A stretch of 64,000 bases of DNA from Streptomyces sp. NBC_01275. GTDB lineage: Bacteria > Actinomycetota > Actinomycetes > Streptomycetales > Streptomycetaceae. The stretch lies in assembly GCF_026340655.1 (NCBI RefSeq), contig NZ_JAPEOZ010000001.1, forward strand, positions 9,486,001 through 9,550,000. Reading direction: 5' to 3'. Below the pieces are notes generated by a model. That model was not told where the DNA came from and ran no database searches. It saw only the letters and a program-made list of their open reading frames with translations. Shown here piece by piece: positions 33,955 to 42,760 of this stretch. A program made the translations under genes and the position numbers. The stretch's first letter is position 1, and each line of letters opens with the position of its first letter.

Positions 33955-36180
33955 TCAGGCCGGTACGTCCAGGTCGGGGCCGAAGGACAGCAGCACCGCC
34001 GACTGCTCGGCGGGGAGGTGGACTCGTAGACTCCGCTCCCGGTCGTCCCAGTCGTACGTCGGTCGCGGCCCCGCCTCGAACACCACACGCGGCCGGCTGC
34101 AGGCGTCGGCCCACGGCAGTCGCACAGTCACGTTCTCGGGCGCTCCTTCCCGGCGCCACAGGGCCAGCAGCGTCCTGTCGCCCGGTTCGCCGGTGTCTTC
34201 CGTGGTCAGTGCCAAGGCGATCCAGCCGTCACGCCAGCCGGGCAGGCCGAGAGGCCAGCGCGGCCAGGTGCCCGCGAGCAGGAAGCGGTAGGACTTGTAC
34301 GCGTCCACGGCCCGGCGCACCAGGGCCGCCTGCCCCGGCGTCAGGAGATCGGGACGGCCGCTGAGGTGGATGCGGCCGAGCATCGCCGAGACCATCACCA
34401 TCCCGAGTTCGGCATCACTGTGTTCCGGCAGCGGGTACGCCCAGATCGCGCCCTGCTCCGGGGTGACAGCGGTGGGTGCCGCGGCGGCGATGGCGGGCAG
34501 GAGACGGAAGTCCTGCTGGTCGGTGACAGAGTGGATCGGCAGCCGGGACAGTACGGCGTGGTCGGTGCGGCTGCCTCCAGCCGCGCAGCTCTCCAGAACC
34601 AGGTCGGGATGCCGGTCGAGGACGTCGTCGAGCCAGTTCAGGTAGGCGCGGTTGTGGCCGAGCAGCCCGTCACCAGGGCTGTCGGTACCCGTTGGCCCGT
34701 CGGTGCCCGCGCCGATGTCGATGTTGTAGTCGAGCTTGAGGTAGCCGATCCCGTAGTCGTGCACCAGGCGGTCCACGACCGCGTCGAGATGAGCCCGCGC
34801 CGCCGGATGGCGCACGTCGAGCTGGTGGCGGCCCCACTCCACCAGGCGGACGCCGTCCCGCCGGAAGAAAGCCTCGTCGGGCAAGGCGGAGGCGACCGGG
34901 CTGCGTACGCCCACGACCTCCGGTTCGAGCCACAGCCCAGGGACCATCCCGGCGTCACGGATGTGGTCCAGCACCTCGTTCAGCCCGCCGGGGAAACGCG
35001 AGGCCGACTCCCTCCACTCGCCGACCGCGTCCCACCAACCAGGCACCCCGCCCGGACCGACGGCACCGGGCGGCTCGGCGTCGTACCAGCCGGCGTCGAT
35101 GCAGAAGTACTCGGCACCGGCGGCCGCGGCCGCGTCCACCAGTGGGAGCAGGGCCTTGGTGCTGGGCTCGCCCATCAGGCTGTTCATGAAGTCGTTGAAG
35201 ACCACGGGAAGGCCCTGGTGGTCGGGGTGCGGCCGCCGGGTGGCGCGGCGGTGCCGGGTCATGGCGGTGAGCGCGGCCTCCAGGCCTCCCACGGGGACGA
35301 AGGCGGCCGAGGCGGGCACGGTACGGAAGGACTCGCCGGGGGCGAGAACGTGTCGCCACTGGTGCTCGCGGTCGGTCGGCCCGGACAGGGCCAGATACAC
35401 GTCGTCGAAGCGATCGGCGACCTCGGCGTGCCAGGACCCGTTGTGCTCGATCTGCCACAACAGCGCCCGGCCGGTCCGGGTCTCCTCCAGGCAGCCCATC
35501 GGCAGGTGTTCGGAGGAGGACCAAGAGCCGGTACTGGTCACAGCGATCCGGTTCTTGGAACCGGTCTGGCCGAAGGACACCATGCCCACGTCATTGAGCC
35601 CGCGCTCGGCGAGAGCGGCCCTGGACCAGCGATATTCGCCGCTCCACGGATTGGCCGCCAGCCACAGGGCCAAACCGTCCTCCCAGCGTTCGCCGTCCCC
35701 GAGGTGGCGGGCGAGGTTGGAGTACGCGAAGGAGGAGACGTACTCCAAGGTGACCGGATGGTCGCCGGCATTCTCCAGGTGCGCCTCGGTACGGAGAACC
35801 GGGATGCCCTCGCGCAGCGCGCAGACTGCGGTGACACGCAGGCCGGTGGCCTCGTCGGTCATCCGTACGCTAAGAGTACGTACGTCACCGCCGCTGTGCC
35901 GCTCGTGGACCTCTTCGTGGTCGGTGTAGCGCAGGGCGAGCGATGCTGCTCCGTCCACATGGCGCTTGCCCGAGGTGCCGAGACGCCCGCTCCCCGCGGT
36001 CTGGATCTCGACCAGCGGAAGGGCGCGGTGCATGAGCAGGGCGCACAGTTCGGGTTCATGCGCTGGATCGGGCAGCGCGGCCGCGTCGCCCGCTGCCAGC
36101 AGCCGTACCGGACCGGCTGTATCGAGGGACAGGATCAGGGACAGCTCGTCGGTTCCCCAGCGCAGGTGGGTGACGGACAC
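33955..36180 (-). CDS. alpha-galactosidase, glycoside hydrolase family 36
   Basis: A 741-residue retaining alpha-galactosidase. An N-terminal beta-supersandwich (to about residue 330) precedes the TIM barrel. The nucleophile Asp484 is in YLKLDYN and the acid/base Asp554 in HSVTDQQD; WLEPEVVG and LESCAAGGSRTDH are further signatures. No signal peptide, so it acts on imported galactosides. GTG start at 36180. Divergent from the LacI gene with a palindromic operator 22 bp before its start. Confidence 0.92.
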   Translation of the reverse strand: MSVTHLRWGTDELSLILSLDTAGPVRLLAAGDAAALPDPAHEPELCALLMHRALPLVEIQTAGSGRLGTSGKRHVDGAASLALRYTDHEEVHERHSGGDVRTLSVRMTDEATGLRVTAVCALREGIPVLRTEAHLENAGDHPVTLEYVSSFAYSNLARHLGDGERWEDGLALWLAANPWSGEYRWSRAALAERGLNDVGMVSFGQTGSKNRIAVTSTGSWSSSEHLPMGCLEETRTGRALLWQIEHNGSWHAEVADRFDDVYLALSGPTDREHQWRHVLAPGESFRTVPASAAFVPVGGLEAALTAMTRHRRATRRPHPDHQGLPVVFNDFMNSLMGEPSTKALLPLVDAAAAAGAEYFCIDAGWYDAEPPGAVGPGGVPGWWDAVGEWRESASRFPGGLNEVLDHIRDAGMVPGLWLEPEVVGVRSPVASALPDEAFFRRDGVRLVEWGRHQLDVRHPAARAHLDAVVDRLVHDYGIGYLKLDYNIDIGAGTDGPTGTDSPGDGLLGHNRAYLNWLDDVLDRHPDLVLESCAAGGSRTDHAVLSRLPIHSVTDQQDFRLLPAIAAAAPTAVTPEQGAIWAYPLPEHSDAELGMVMVSAMLGRIHLSGRPDLLTPGQAALVRRAVDAYKSYRFLLAGTWPRWPLGLPGWRDGWIALALTTEDTGEPGDRTLLALWRREGAPENVTVRLPWADACSRPRVVFEAGPRPTYDWDDRERSLRVHLPAEQSAVLLSFGPDLDVPA

Positions 36181-36201
36181 AGTGGCAACTCCGGAGACGT
36201 C

Positions 36202-36215
36202 AGTAAACGATTACT
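36202..36215. promoter_or_regulatory. LacI-type operator, site 4 (best palindrome)
   Basis: AGTAAACGATTACT; with one further base on each side (36201-36216) the arms CAGTAA and TTACTG are exact inverted copies. It lies in the 100-bp gap between GH36 and LacI, and is the reference for sites 1-3. Confidence 0.7.
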
Positions 36216-36280
36216 GTTCGGAGACGGTAGTTTGCGCACCAGCCGACCACAAGTGGCATCACTTGCAGTAACGTCGAGCC

Positions 36281-37426
36281 GTGACGGACAACGGAAGCAG
36301 TGCTCCAACGAGCTCTGGACCCAGGCAACCCCGCAGGCGCCGACGCGGCAGTGGCCCGAGCGACGGGCCCAGCACGATTCGTGATGTCGCCGTGAAGGCG
36401 GGCGTCTCAGTAGCAACCGTTTCCCGAGCACTCGCCGGGAACTATCCGGTCTCCGAGGCCACTCGCGCCCGGGTCATGGCGGCGGTCGAGTCCCTGCACT
36501 ATGTGGTGAACGTCCACGCCAAAGCCCTCTCCGGCGGAGTCGCGGGCCCCATCGCCATGGTTCTGCAGGACATCACCGGACCCTCCCTGGCCCACGTCGC
36601 GGCAGGGGTGGAGCAGGAGGCGGCAGAACGCGGCAGGCTCAGTCTGGTCTGCGTCACCCACAACGACCGGCACCGGGAGGACGACCTGGTGCAGCTCATG
36701 CGCGAGCAGCACGCGGCCGCGGTGGTCCTCGTCGGAGGAGCGGTGATCGACGACGCTTATCACGAGCGCATGGCGGAGTACGCCAAGGCGTTGGACGCGG
36801 CCGGCTCCCGCCTGGTGCTGTGCGGCCGACCGCCATTGACGTCCAGCCTGCCGGTGACGGTGGTGGACTACGACAACCGCGGAGGCGCCTTCCAAGCCGT
36901 CGACCACCTCCTCGGCATGGGACACCGGCGCGTCCTGTTCCTGGGCGGCGATCCCCTCATGAGCAGCGCCGAACAGCGCCGGACCGGATACCGCCAGGCT
37001 CTGCGGGCGCACGACGTGCCCTACACCGAGGAACTGGACGTCTCCGGGGCGTACACCCGGGTTTCCGGCTATCAGCGGACCCGGGCCGCGCTGGAGCAGG
37101 GGCTGGATTTCACGGCGATCTTCGCCGGCACCGACATGGTTGCCGTGGGCGCTCTGGCCGCGCTGCGTGAGGCGGGTCTGTCCGTGCCCGCCGACGTGTC
37201 CCTGGTCGGTTTCGACGACGTGCCGTTCGCCACCGATCTGACCCCCGCGCTCACCACCGTTCGGGTGCCCTACGAAGAGCTCGGACGCACCGCGGTCCGC
37301 CTGGCGCTGGAGCGGGAGAAGTCTCTCGCCGACGACCACGTCGTGCTGAGTACGCAACTGGTGATCCGGCAGTCGGCGCGGCCGCCAGGGGCGCGTCCCG
37401 TCGACCGAGCACGTCGGTCTTCATGA
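36281..37426 (+). CDS. LacI family transcriptional regulator of the sugar island
   Basis: A 381-residue LacI/GalR repressor. An unusual basic, disordered N-terminal tail of about 30 residues precedes the headpiece TIRDVAVKAGVSVATVSRAL with hinge helix HAKALSGG. The periplasmic-binding-protein-like sensor follows (GPIAMVLQDI, VVDYDNRGGAFQAVDHLLGMGHRRV, VSLVGFDDVPFA). GTG start at 36281. Divergent from GH36. The shared operator pattern in four promoters of the neighbourhood points to this protein as the local repressor. Confidence 0.9.
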   Translation: MTDNGSSAPTSSGPRQPRRRRRGSGPSDGPSTIRDVAVKAGVSVATVSRALAGNYPVSEATRARVMAAVESLHYVVNVHAKALSGGVAGPIAMVLQDITGPSLAHVAAGVEQEAAERGRLSLVCVTHNDRHREDDLVQLMREQHAAAVVLVGGAVIDDAYHERMAEYAKALDAAGSRLVLCGRPPLTSSLPVTVVDYDNRGGAFQAVDHLLGMGHRRVLFLGGDPLMSSAEQRRTGYRQALRAHDVPYTEELDVSGAYTRVSGYQRTRAALEQGLDFTAIFAGTDMVAVGALAALREAGLSVPADVSLVGFDDVPFATDLTPALTTVRVPYEELGRTAVRLALEREKSLADDHVVLSTQLVIRQSARPPGARPVDRARRSS

Positions 37427-37449
37427 GACTCCGGCGGCTGCCCGGAGTC
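37427..37449 (+). terminator. terminator hairpin after LacI
   Basis: GACTCCGG (37427-37434) and CCGGAGTC (37442-37449) around a 7-nt loop, directly after the LacI stop codon. Confidence 0.6.
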
Positions 37450-37538
37450 GCACCATTGAGCTGATTCCAACTTGAAAAGCTGGCGGTCATGGGCCTGGAG
37501 TGAGCGAGCGATCGGGCGCTCGTGGTGGAGGCCGAGGG

Positions 37539-38081
37539 TCAGGGGCGGTTCAGACCCCACGTCTGCAGGGCGTATGGCCGCCCCTTCTCCTCGCCCGTGA
37601 TCAGCGGCATGTCGAGCAGTTGGAAGCCCGCCTTGGTGGCCACGGCGACGCTGGCGGCGTTCTCAGCCTCCAGCTCCAGGATCACCTGCCCCGCGCCCAA
37701 CTGCTCGAAGGCGTACGCGGCCATCACCCGCACCGCCCGCGCGGCCAGCCCCTGGCCGCGGTGCGCCGGGCCGACCACGTAGCCGAGCTCCGTGCCCTCG
37801 GGGCACGCCGCAGCATCACCTCGCCGAGCAGTGCGCCGCCGTCGACGGTGATGGCGAGCAGGATGACCGTGCCCTCCGCCCGCAGCCGCCGGTCCCGGTC
37901 CAGCCGTGCGCGGGCGGCCGCTTCGTTGAAGGGGGAGACGATCGGTGTCCAGTGCGCGATGTCGGAGTGGTCAAACAGCGCCGGCATCGCGGCCAGGTCC
38001 GCCTGCGTCCAGTCGCGCAGGACAAAGACCCTCCCCCGAGAGCTCGATCCGCTCGGGAAAGGACGACGTGGTGCTGTTCAT
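37539..38081 (-). pseudogene. GNAT acetyltransferase with two frameshifts
   Basis: A RimJ/RimL-like N-acetyltransferase is readable in three frames: MNSTTSSFPERIELSG from the ATG at 38081; then, after a five-G run near 38040, RVFVLRDWTQADLAAMPALF to GALLGEVMLRR; then, after a change near 37800, CPEGTELGYVVGPAHRGQGLA to LQTWGLNRP at 37539. The acetyl-CoA loop (RGQGLA) is in the last piece. Both shifts are at G/C runs, so sequence error is a possible alternative to true decay. Confidence 0.75.
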
Positions 38082-38195
38082 GGTTGGGGACCTCCCTGGC
38101 CGCGTTCAGGACGAGGCAGGATAACTAGCGAGAGGCAAAGGCTCGCCGGTATTTTCCGGGGCCTCTCACACCCCGGCCGCGGTGGTGTCTGCCAG

Positions 38196-39096
38196 TGACC
38201 CTTGCCAACCTGGTTGACCACGGCGTGAGTTGGTATGAGGTGTGTGCGGGAAGAGGTGAAGCTCCTGGTAGATGAGTTGTCGACCAAGAGCAACCTGTCC
38301 GCCCGGAGCTTCATGTGCTTGTCTACCGATCGGGGCTGGATCTGTCCAGCTCGACCTTGCGGTTCCTGTCCCGTCTGCTGGCCGCCCGACGTCTGGAGCT
38401 CGGGACGCGGTGGCGCCGGCTTCCGGCGGACCGGCAGGCCCTGCTGGTGCTGGCTCACCTGCGGTGTGGCCACACCTACGCCCAGCTCGCCGCCGGTTTC
38501 GGCGTCGGGACCAGCACGGTTGGCCGGTATGTGGCTGAGGCCGTCGATGTCCTGGCCGCTCTCGCGCCCGACCTCACCACTGCCATGCAGACAGTTTCGG
38601 GCAAGGCGTTCGTGATCCTCGACGGGACGCTGCTACCCATCGACCGTATTGCAGCCGCCCGCCCCTATTACTCCGGGAAACACAAGAAGCACGGGATGAA
38701 CGTGCAGGTCATCGCCGATCCGTTCGGGCGTCTGCTGTGGGCCTCAACCGCGTTGCCCGGCGCGGTCCACGACATCCGCGCAGCCCGCATTCACGGCATC
38801 ATCGACGCTCTGGCCGACGCCGGCGTCCCCTGCTGGGCAGACAAGGCTTACCAGGGCGCCGGCGGCACAGTGCGCGTTCCCTTTCGCGGCCGATGGGAGA
38901 AGCTGTCGGCAGGCCAGCAGGCCGTCAACAGCTCCCACGCCCAAATCCGCGCACTCGGCGAACAGGCCGTGGCCACCCTCAAGACCTGGCGAATTCTGCG
39001 CAAGCTCCGATGCAGCACCACCCGCATCACCGCACTCGTCCAAGCCGTCCTCACCCTCCACCTCAACACCTCAGGCTGAGGTTGGGAAAGGCTGAG
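38196..39096 (+). mobile_element. IS5-type element, copy 2 (complete)
   Basis: About 0.9 kb. Imperfect ends: CCCTTGCCAACCT on the left (about 38199-38211) and CCTTTCCCAACCT on the right read inward (about 39080-39092). It encloses one transposase gene. It is nearly identical to copy 1 at 20986-21566 but in the opposite orientation, and is inserted between the GNAT pseudogene and the HxlR pseudogene. Exact boundaries are uncertain by a few bases. Confidence 0.82.
38315..39079 (+). CDS. IS5-family transposase
   Basis: A 254-residue transposase from a GTG at 38315. N-terminal helix-turn-helix (CGHTYAQLAAGFGVGTSTVGRYV, about residues 50-75), then a DDE_Tnp_4 core: FVILDGTLLPIDRI (first Asp), PCWADKAYQGAG (second Asp) and VNSSHAQIRALGEQA with the Glu. 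Frame fully open, so potentially active and able to act in trans on truncated copies that keep their ends. Confidence 0.88.
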   Translation: MLVYRSGLDLSSSTLRFLSRLLAARRLELGTRWRRLPADRQALLVLAHLRCGHTYAQLAAGFGVGTSTVGRYVAEAVDVLAALAPDLTTAMQTVSGKAFVILDGTLLPIDRIAAARPYYSGKHKKHGMNVQVIADPFGRLLWASTALPGAVHDIRAARIHGIIDALADAGVPCWADKAYQGAGGTVRVPFRGRWEKLSAGQQAVNSSHAQIRALGEQAVATLKTWRILRKLRCSTTRITALVQAVLTLHLNTSG

Positions 39097-39143
39097 TGGT
39101 CGCTGACATGGAAGAACGCACTTTTTAGTGACTGGGAAACCTG

Positions 39144-39470
39144 ATGGTGACCAAATAGATCAAGGACCGATCCGAGGAAGCAGACCTCAGGCGCGCGGAC
39201 TCATTGGCGCGAGAGATCTTCTCCGACGTCGCCAACAAGTGGGCATTCCTGATCATCGGGTCTCTCGGTGAACGCACCTTGCGATTCAGCGAACTGCGGA
39301 ACGAGATCGAAGGCATCAGCCACAAGATGCTTACTCAGAACCTGCGCATGTTGGAGCGTAACGGCCTGGTCGAGCGCAGCGTGCACCCCACCGTTTCCGC
39401 CGCGTGTCGAATACACCCCTTGACTGCGGCACTATCCGGGCGAGCGCTCCGTGGAGGAAGCTGCGCCTGG
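39144..39470 (+). pseudogene. HxlR-type regulator with early stop and frameshift
   Basis: From an ATG at 39144 the frame reads MVTK, a TAG (39156-39158), then IKDRSEEADLRRADSLAREI, FSDVANKWAFLIIGSLGE, and the recognition region ISHKMLTQNLRMLERNGLVER. After HPTV near 39390 an extra base shifts PPRVEYT out of frame. HxlR regulators of about 120 residues are the clear source. It differs from the HxlR pair at 47510 and 62425. It ends where the TniQ-like sequence begins. Confidence 0.75.
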
Positions 39471-39544
39471 GCATTGCCGGAATGTCGGCAAGGTCGAGTC
39501 TTCATCAGACCTGTTGTCGGGGCCAGGACGGAGAGGTCGGCAGC

Positions 39545-41580
39545 ATGGCAACCCAACGGCTTTCACGCAGTCTCACGCCACTGGAAGGAGAGTCGCTGTC
39601 CGGATTTTTGCTGCGCACCGCATACCGACTTGAGCGCTCTCCCGCCCGGGTCGCTGAGCTGGTCGGCCTGGCGTCGCGGCAGCGTCGGATTGCCCACGCG
39701 TATCTTCGGGCCATGCCTGAAGGGGTGATCCGGGAATTCGCCTTAACCGCGCGCCTGACAGAGCGCGAAGCCGATGCTCTGACCTTGAGGAGATTTATTC
39801 AGACGTATCCGCCGCTCAGAAAGATCCGGACGGACAGCAGAACTATCGGTAACAGTGCCGCAGTCAATTGGGCTGTTGCTGGCTCCGGCCGGTTCTGCCC
39901 CGACTGCCTGCGAGGCGACGGCACAGCCGTTGAAGAAGCCTTCGGGGAAGCTTGGCAGTTAGTGTGGCATCTTCCAGTTATCTTCGCTTGTGTACAGCAT
40001 CGGCGTCTGCTGGAACACCTCTGTCCGGCCTGTTGTCAACCGCTCGAGGTCGCACGTGGTAAGCGGAACAGCTTGATCAACAATCCCAGACTGGCCGGAT
40101 TGCACCCCTTGCAGTGCCGTAACATTCTTACTCGTACGAGGGATAATCCGCTCCACTGCGCCAAGCGGATCCAGAGTGTTCCGTGCGGAATGCGACTTGA
40201 CCGCGTGAGTCGAGATTCTGACAGCACTCTGCCAGACAGTGATCTGGATCACCTCCTTGCCCTGCAACTGCGCATCTTGGAGTACCTCTCGCCACAGGCC
40301 CAAGCCCGGGATGGGAGCGTCAGGCCTGACGGGTACTATTTCTCGGACTTGATCGCAACTGCCCATCTGATCAAGCTGACGTGGCCTCTGGGTGCTGAAT
40401 TCCTTCCATCCGCCCGCCTGCAAGGCCTCGTCCAAGCATATGTGGAACCTTTGCTTGCGCAGATCACCGCCCAGCAACAGAACCAGCGGCAAAAGGCCGC
40501 GGATAATCGGGGAACGAAAATCGCTCCCAGTGACTCCGCGCTGTGTGGAGCTCTCCTCGCAGCAGCCGATGTGGCGCTGGGAAATCGTGAACTCCTTACG
40601 CTTCGACCTCGCGTACAGCCCTTGGCTCGGGAGGCATACCGCCGGGCAAGGAGCTACGCCGGCGGTATCTGTAGAAGCATCGACATCTCACCGGCTCTGG
40701 CCCGGGCCACCACGTGGCGCATCCATAGGATGCCTGTTTGAGCCGAGTTGCGAGCCGCGCTCTCGACTCGACACTACTTCCGAGTCGAAGAGATTCCATC
40801 ATTCCTGCCTCTGGCATGGTTCGGTCAGCACTTTGCCGAATTTGTTGAGCGCCTACCGCGCTTTACCACCGCGATCGAACGGCACCTCCGGCGGGCCGCC
40901 TCGCTGCGGCTCGCCGAACTGAAGTCAGGTGCCACTTGGGACGACTGCGCACCAGCGGTGGGAATGCAGCCTGGGCTTGCTCGAAGTACCCTCAAACACC
41001 TCGGGCGCCAACTGGAGGCGCTCTGCCTTTGGCCAGCTTTCGAAGAGGCTGTCGAACAGATCGCGAAATACCTGGACACGACTTCTCAACGTATCGACTA
41101 TGTCAACAGGCGCAGATGCTTAGCTTTCTGGCGTCTGCCGCTGGACGACTGGCTCACTATGAGTGACGGGCTTCCTGGACTGGAGAGACTAAGGGAGCAG
41201 GCGGGCCCGACAATGGGCTCGGCCCTAGTCTGGGCTGAAGTGACTGAAGGAGAGCGCATGCACAGTCCGGTAGTGCTCGACCTTCGGGATTCTGGGGAGG
41301 ATAGGCGGGCGCTCTGTGCACTCCTGTACCGGATGGGCAACGGAGCGAGAGGACCGAGCCTAAGGTTGCGTCGGCGACTTCACTTGTATGCCGAACGCCT
41401 CGCGACTTCTTGTGACCAGAACCATGAACCGGCGGTCTCGGTGCGTGAGGTCATCCGTGACGAAGAAGCTGTAGCCGCTGGTGTCATCCAGGAGGAGGGG
41501 CCACAGGCGAATTTCGATGCGACGTCACGTGTTGCAACACTGAACCGTACAGTTCGCGAGTTGGGGGACCCCGTAGGGCA
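39545..41580 (+). pseudogene. TniQ/TnsD-like transposition targeting protein, split by an in-frame TGA
   Basis: From the ATG at 39545 the first 398 codons match TniQ: SLTPLEGESLSGFLLRTAYRL, the zinc-binding CPDCLRGDG, WQLVWHLPVIFACVQHRRLL and CPACCQPLE. TGA at 40739-40741 is followed in the same frame by AELRAALSTRHYFRVEEIPS and LPLAWFGQHF with no further stop to about 41580, so both parts are one gene of roughly 680 codons with one nonsense codon. TniQ/TnsD proteins direct Tn7-like transposons to their target. No TnsA/B/C-type partner is present. GC content is clearly lower (near 55 percent in places) than the surrounding DNA, a sign of transfer. The 3' end is cut by IS5-like sequence. Confidence 0.72.
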
Positions 41581-42090
41581 GATGGCGCCGGACCATCTGT
41601 GGGAGCTGTTCCAGCGCGTGGTCCCGTCGGCATCCGACCAGGCACGCAAGGCGACATCCCGACGCATCGGCGACCGAGAGGCCCTGGCCGCGATTGTGTT
41701 CGCTTCGACCTCAGGGTGCGCGTGGCCACTACTCCCATCCGGATTCGGGCTCTCGGGCGGAACCGCTCTCCAGAGGTTCATCGAGTGGTCCGAAGCTCAT
41801 GTCTGGACGGAACTGCGTCAACTACTCCGTGACGCGACTGGACGCCAGGGTGACCTGGACTGGTCGCGACACGCCATCGACGCCGTGAGCATGCGAGCAA
41901 GCAAGAGAGAGCGCAGACGGTGCTGAATCGTATCATTTCTGCCAAAATGACCCGGAAATCGGCTCAGTCGGCACCGCTGGGTGGTCGAGAGAACGGTGTC
42001 CTGGCTGGCTGCCGGTGCCTCCGTCGCCGCTACGAGCGCACGGCCGAACACTTTCTCGTCTTCGTTGGTATCGCCTCCGCCCTCACTACC
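41581..42090 (+). mobile_element. IS5-family transposase remnant with internal deletion
   Basis: In frame with the preceding gene, MAPDHLWELFQRVVPSASDQ leads into DREALAAIVFASTSGCAWPL and then LDWSRHAIDAVSMRA, the N-terminal DUF4096 region of IS5 transposases. After 41926 a different frame gives GGRENGVLAGCRCLRRRYER and TAEHFLVFVGIASAL, the C-terminal end of the same transposase type. The central DDE core is deleted. The apparent 392-residue protein 40748-41926 is therefore a chance fusion. Confidence 0.75.
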
Positions 42091-42177
42091 GACGACTGGC
42101 CGCCGAGTTCAGGCCTGAGCCGGTTCTGCTGCACCTCGAAACAGACCAGCCCCATCGAGTTCGCGAGGTCTGGCGCC

Positions 42178-42420
42178 TACGTCGACGCTTCCTCGGCCAT
42201 GCTCCAGCTCATCCCGAAGTAGATGACCGGGCCACTTGTATTGCCGATCAGAGGACCGCTTGACCAGGGCGAGGTCTTTTCATCGTCCTCGGTGAGGTCG
42301 CGCCACCGCTCAAGAGGCGCGGCGACGTAGGCAGCGATGCGTTCGGACGGAGGCTCCTCTACCTCGCCGTCGTCCGTGACGCCCATGACCCAGGTGTCGC
42401 GCCGGAACGCCGGTCGCTCG
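42178..42420 (-). pseudogene. fragment of a conserved hypothetical protein
   Basis: Minus-strand codons RPAFRRDTWVMGVTDDGEVE, ERIAAYVAAPLERWRDLTED and SGPVIYFGMSWSMAEEAS look like real protein with biased composition and resemble a widespread actinobacterial hypothetical, recalled but not verified. Both ends are missing. No function can be given. Confidence 0.45.
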
Positions 42421-42760
42421 ACCATGCCGACGGCTGGTGTCCACGAACTGCGCATACTGGCACGAGCGGTACGGCTTGTCGTGCAGCACAGCTCCTCGCC
42501 TCGCAGGAACATGGCGATGTGGCTGCCGCGTTCATATCAAGGGCCGTTGCCGCCGAAGATCTCTGGCCCCGCTATGGCGACACACGCCTCATGACCTGCT
42601 CTGTACCAAAATGCCAACTATTTCGCTTATTCTGCGGCTCCGGCCGCTGAAGCTACTTGGCATCAGTGCAGGTCGTGAACGTGGCCTGGTGCCAACTAGC
42701 GAGCCCGGTCACATGTGTTGCGATCGGCGGGCGTTCACCGCACCGGAAACTCCTTGGCGT
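42421..42760. other. 340 bp without a recognisable gene
   Basis: Lower-GC sequence between the hypothetical fragment and the LysR stop. No supported reading frame, repeat or site was seen; it probably belongs to the same degraded foreign patch. Confidence 0.5.

Noticed and set aside
22066..37426. An antibiotic or other secondary-metabolite gene cluster
   Set aside because: No polyketide synthase, peptide synthetase, terpene cyclase or peptide precursor; all genes fit carbohydrate uptake and degradation.
38229..38314. Upstream extension of the IS5 transposase from the ATG near 38235
   Set aside because: That ATG is in another frame; the family helix-turn-helix region begins well after the GTG at 38315.
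20986..39096. A functional composite transposon formed by the two IS5 copies
   Set aside because: Copy 1 has lost its left end and N-terminal domain, so the pair cannot be moved as a unit in its present state.
40748..41926. 392-residue protein as an independent gene
   Set aside because: It is the continuation of the TniQ-like gene after an in-frame TGA plus a chance fusion to an IS5 transposase start.
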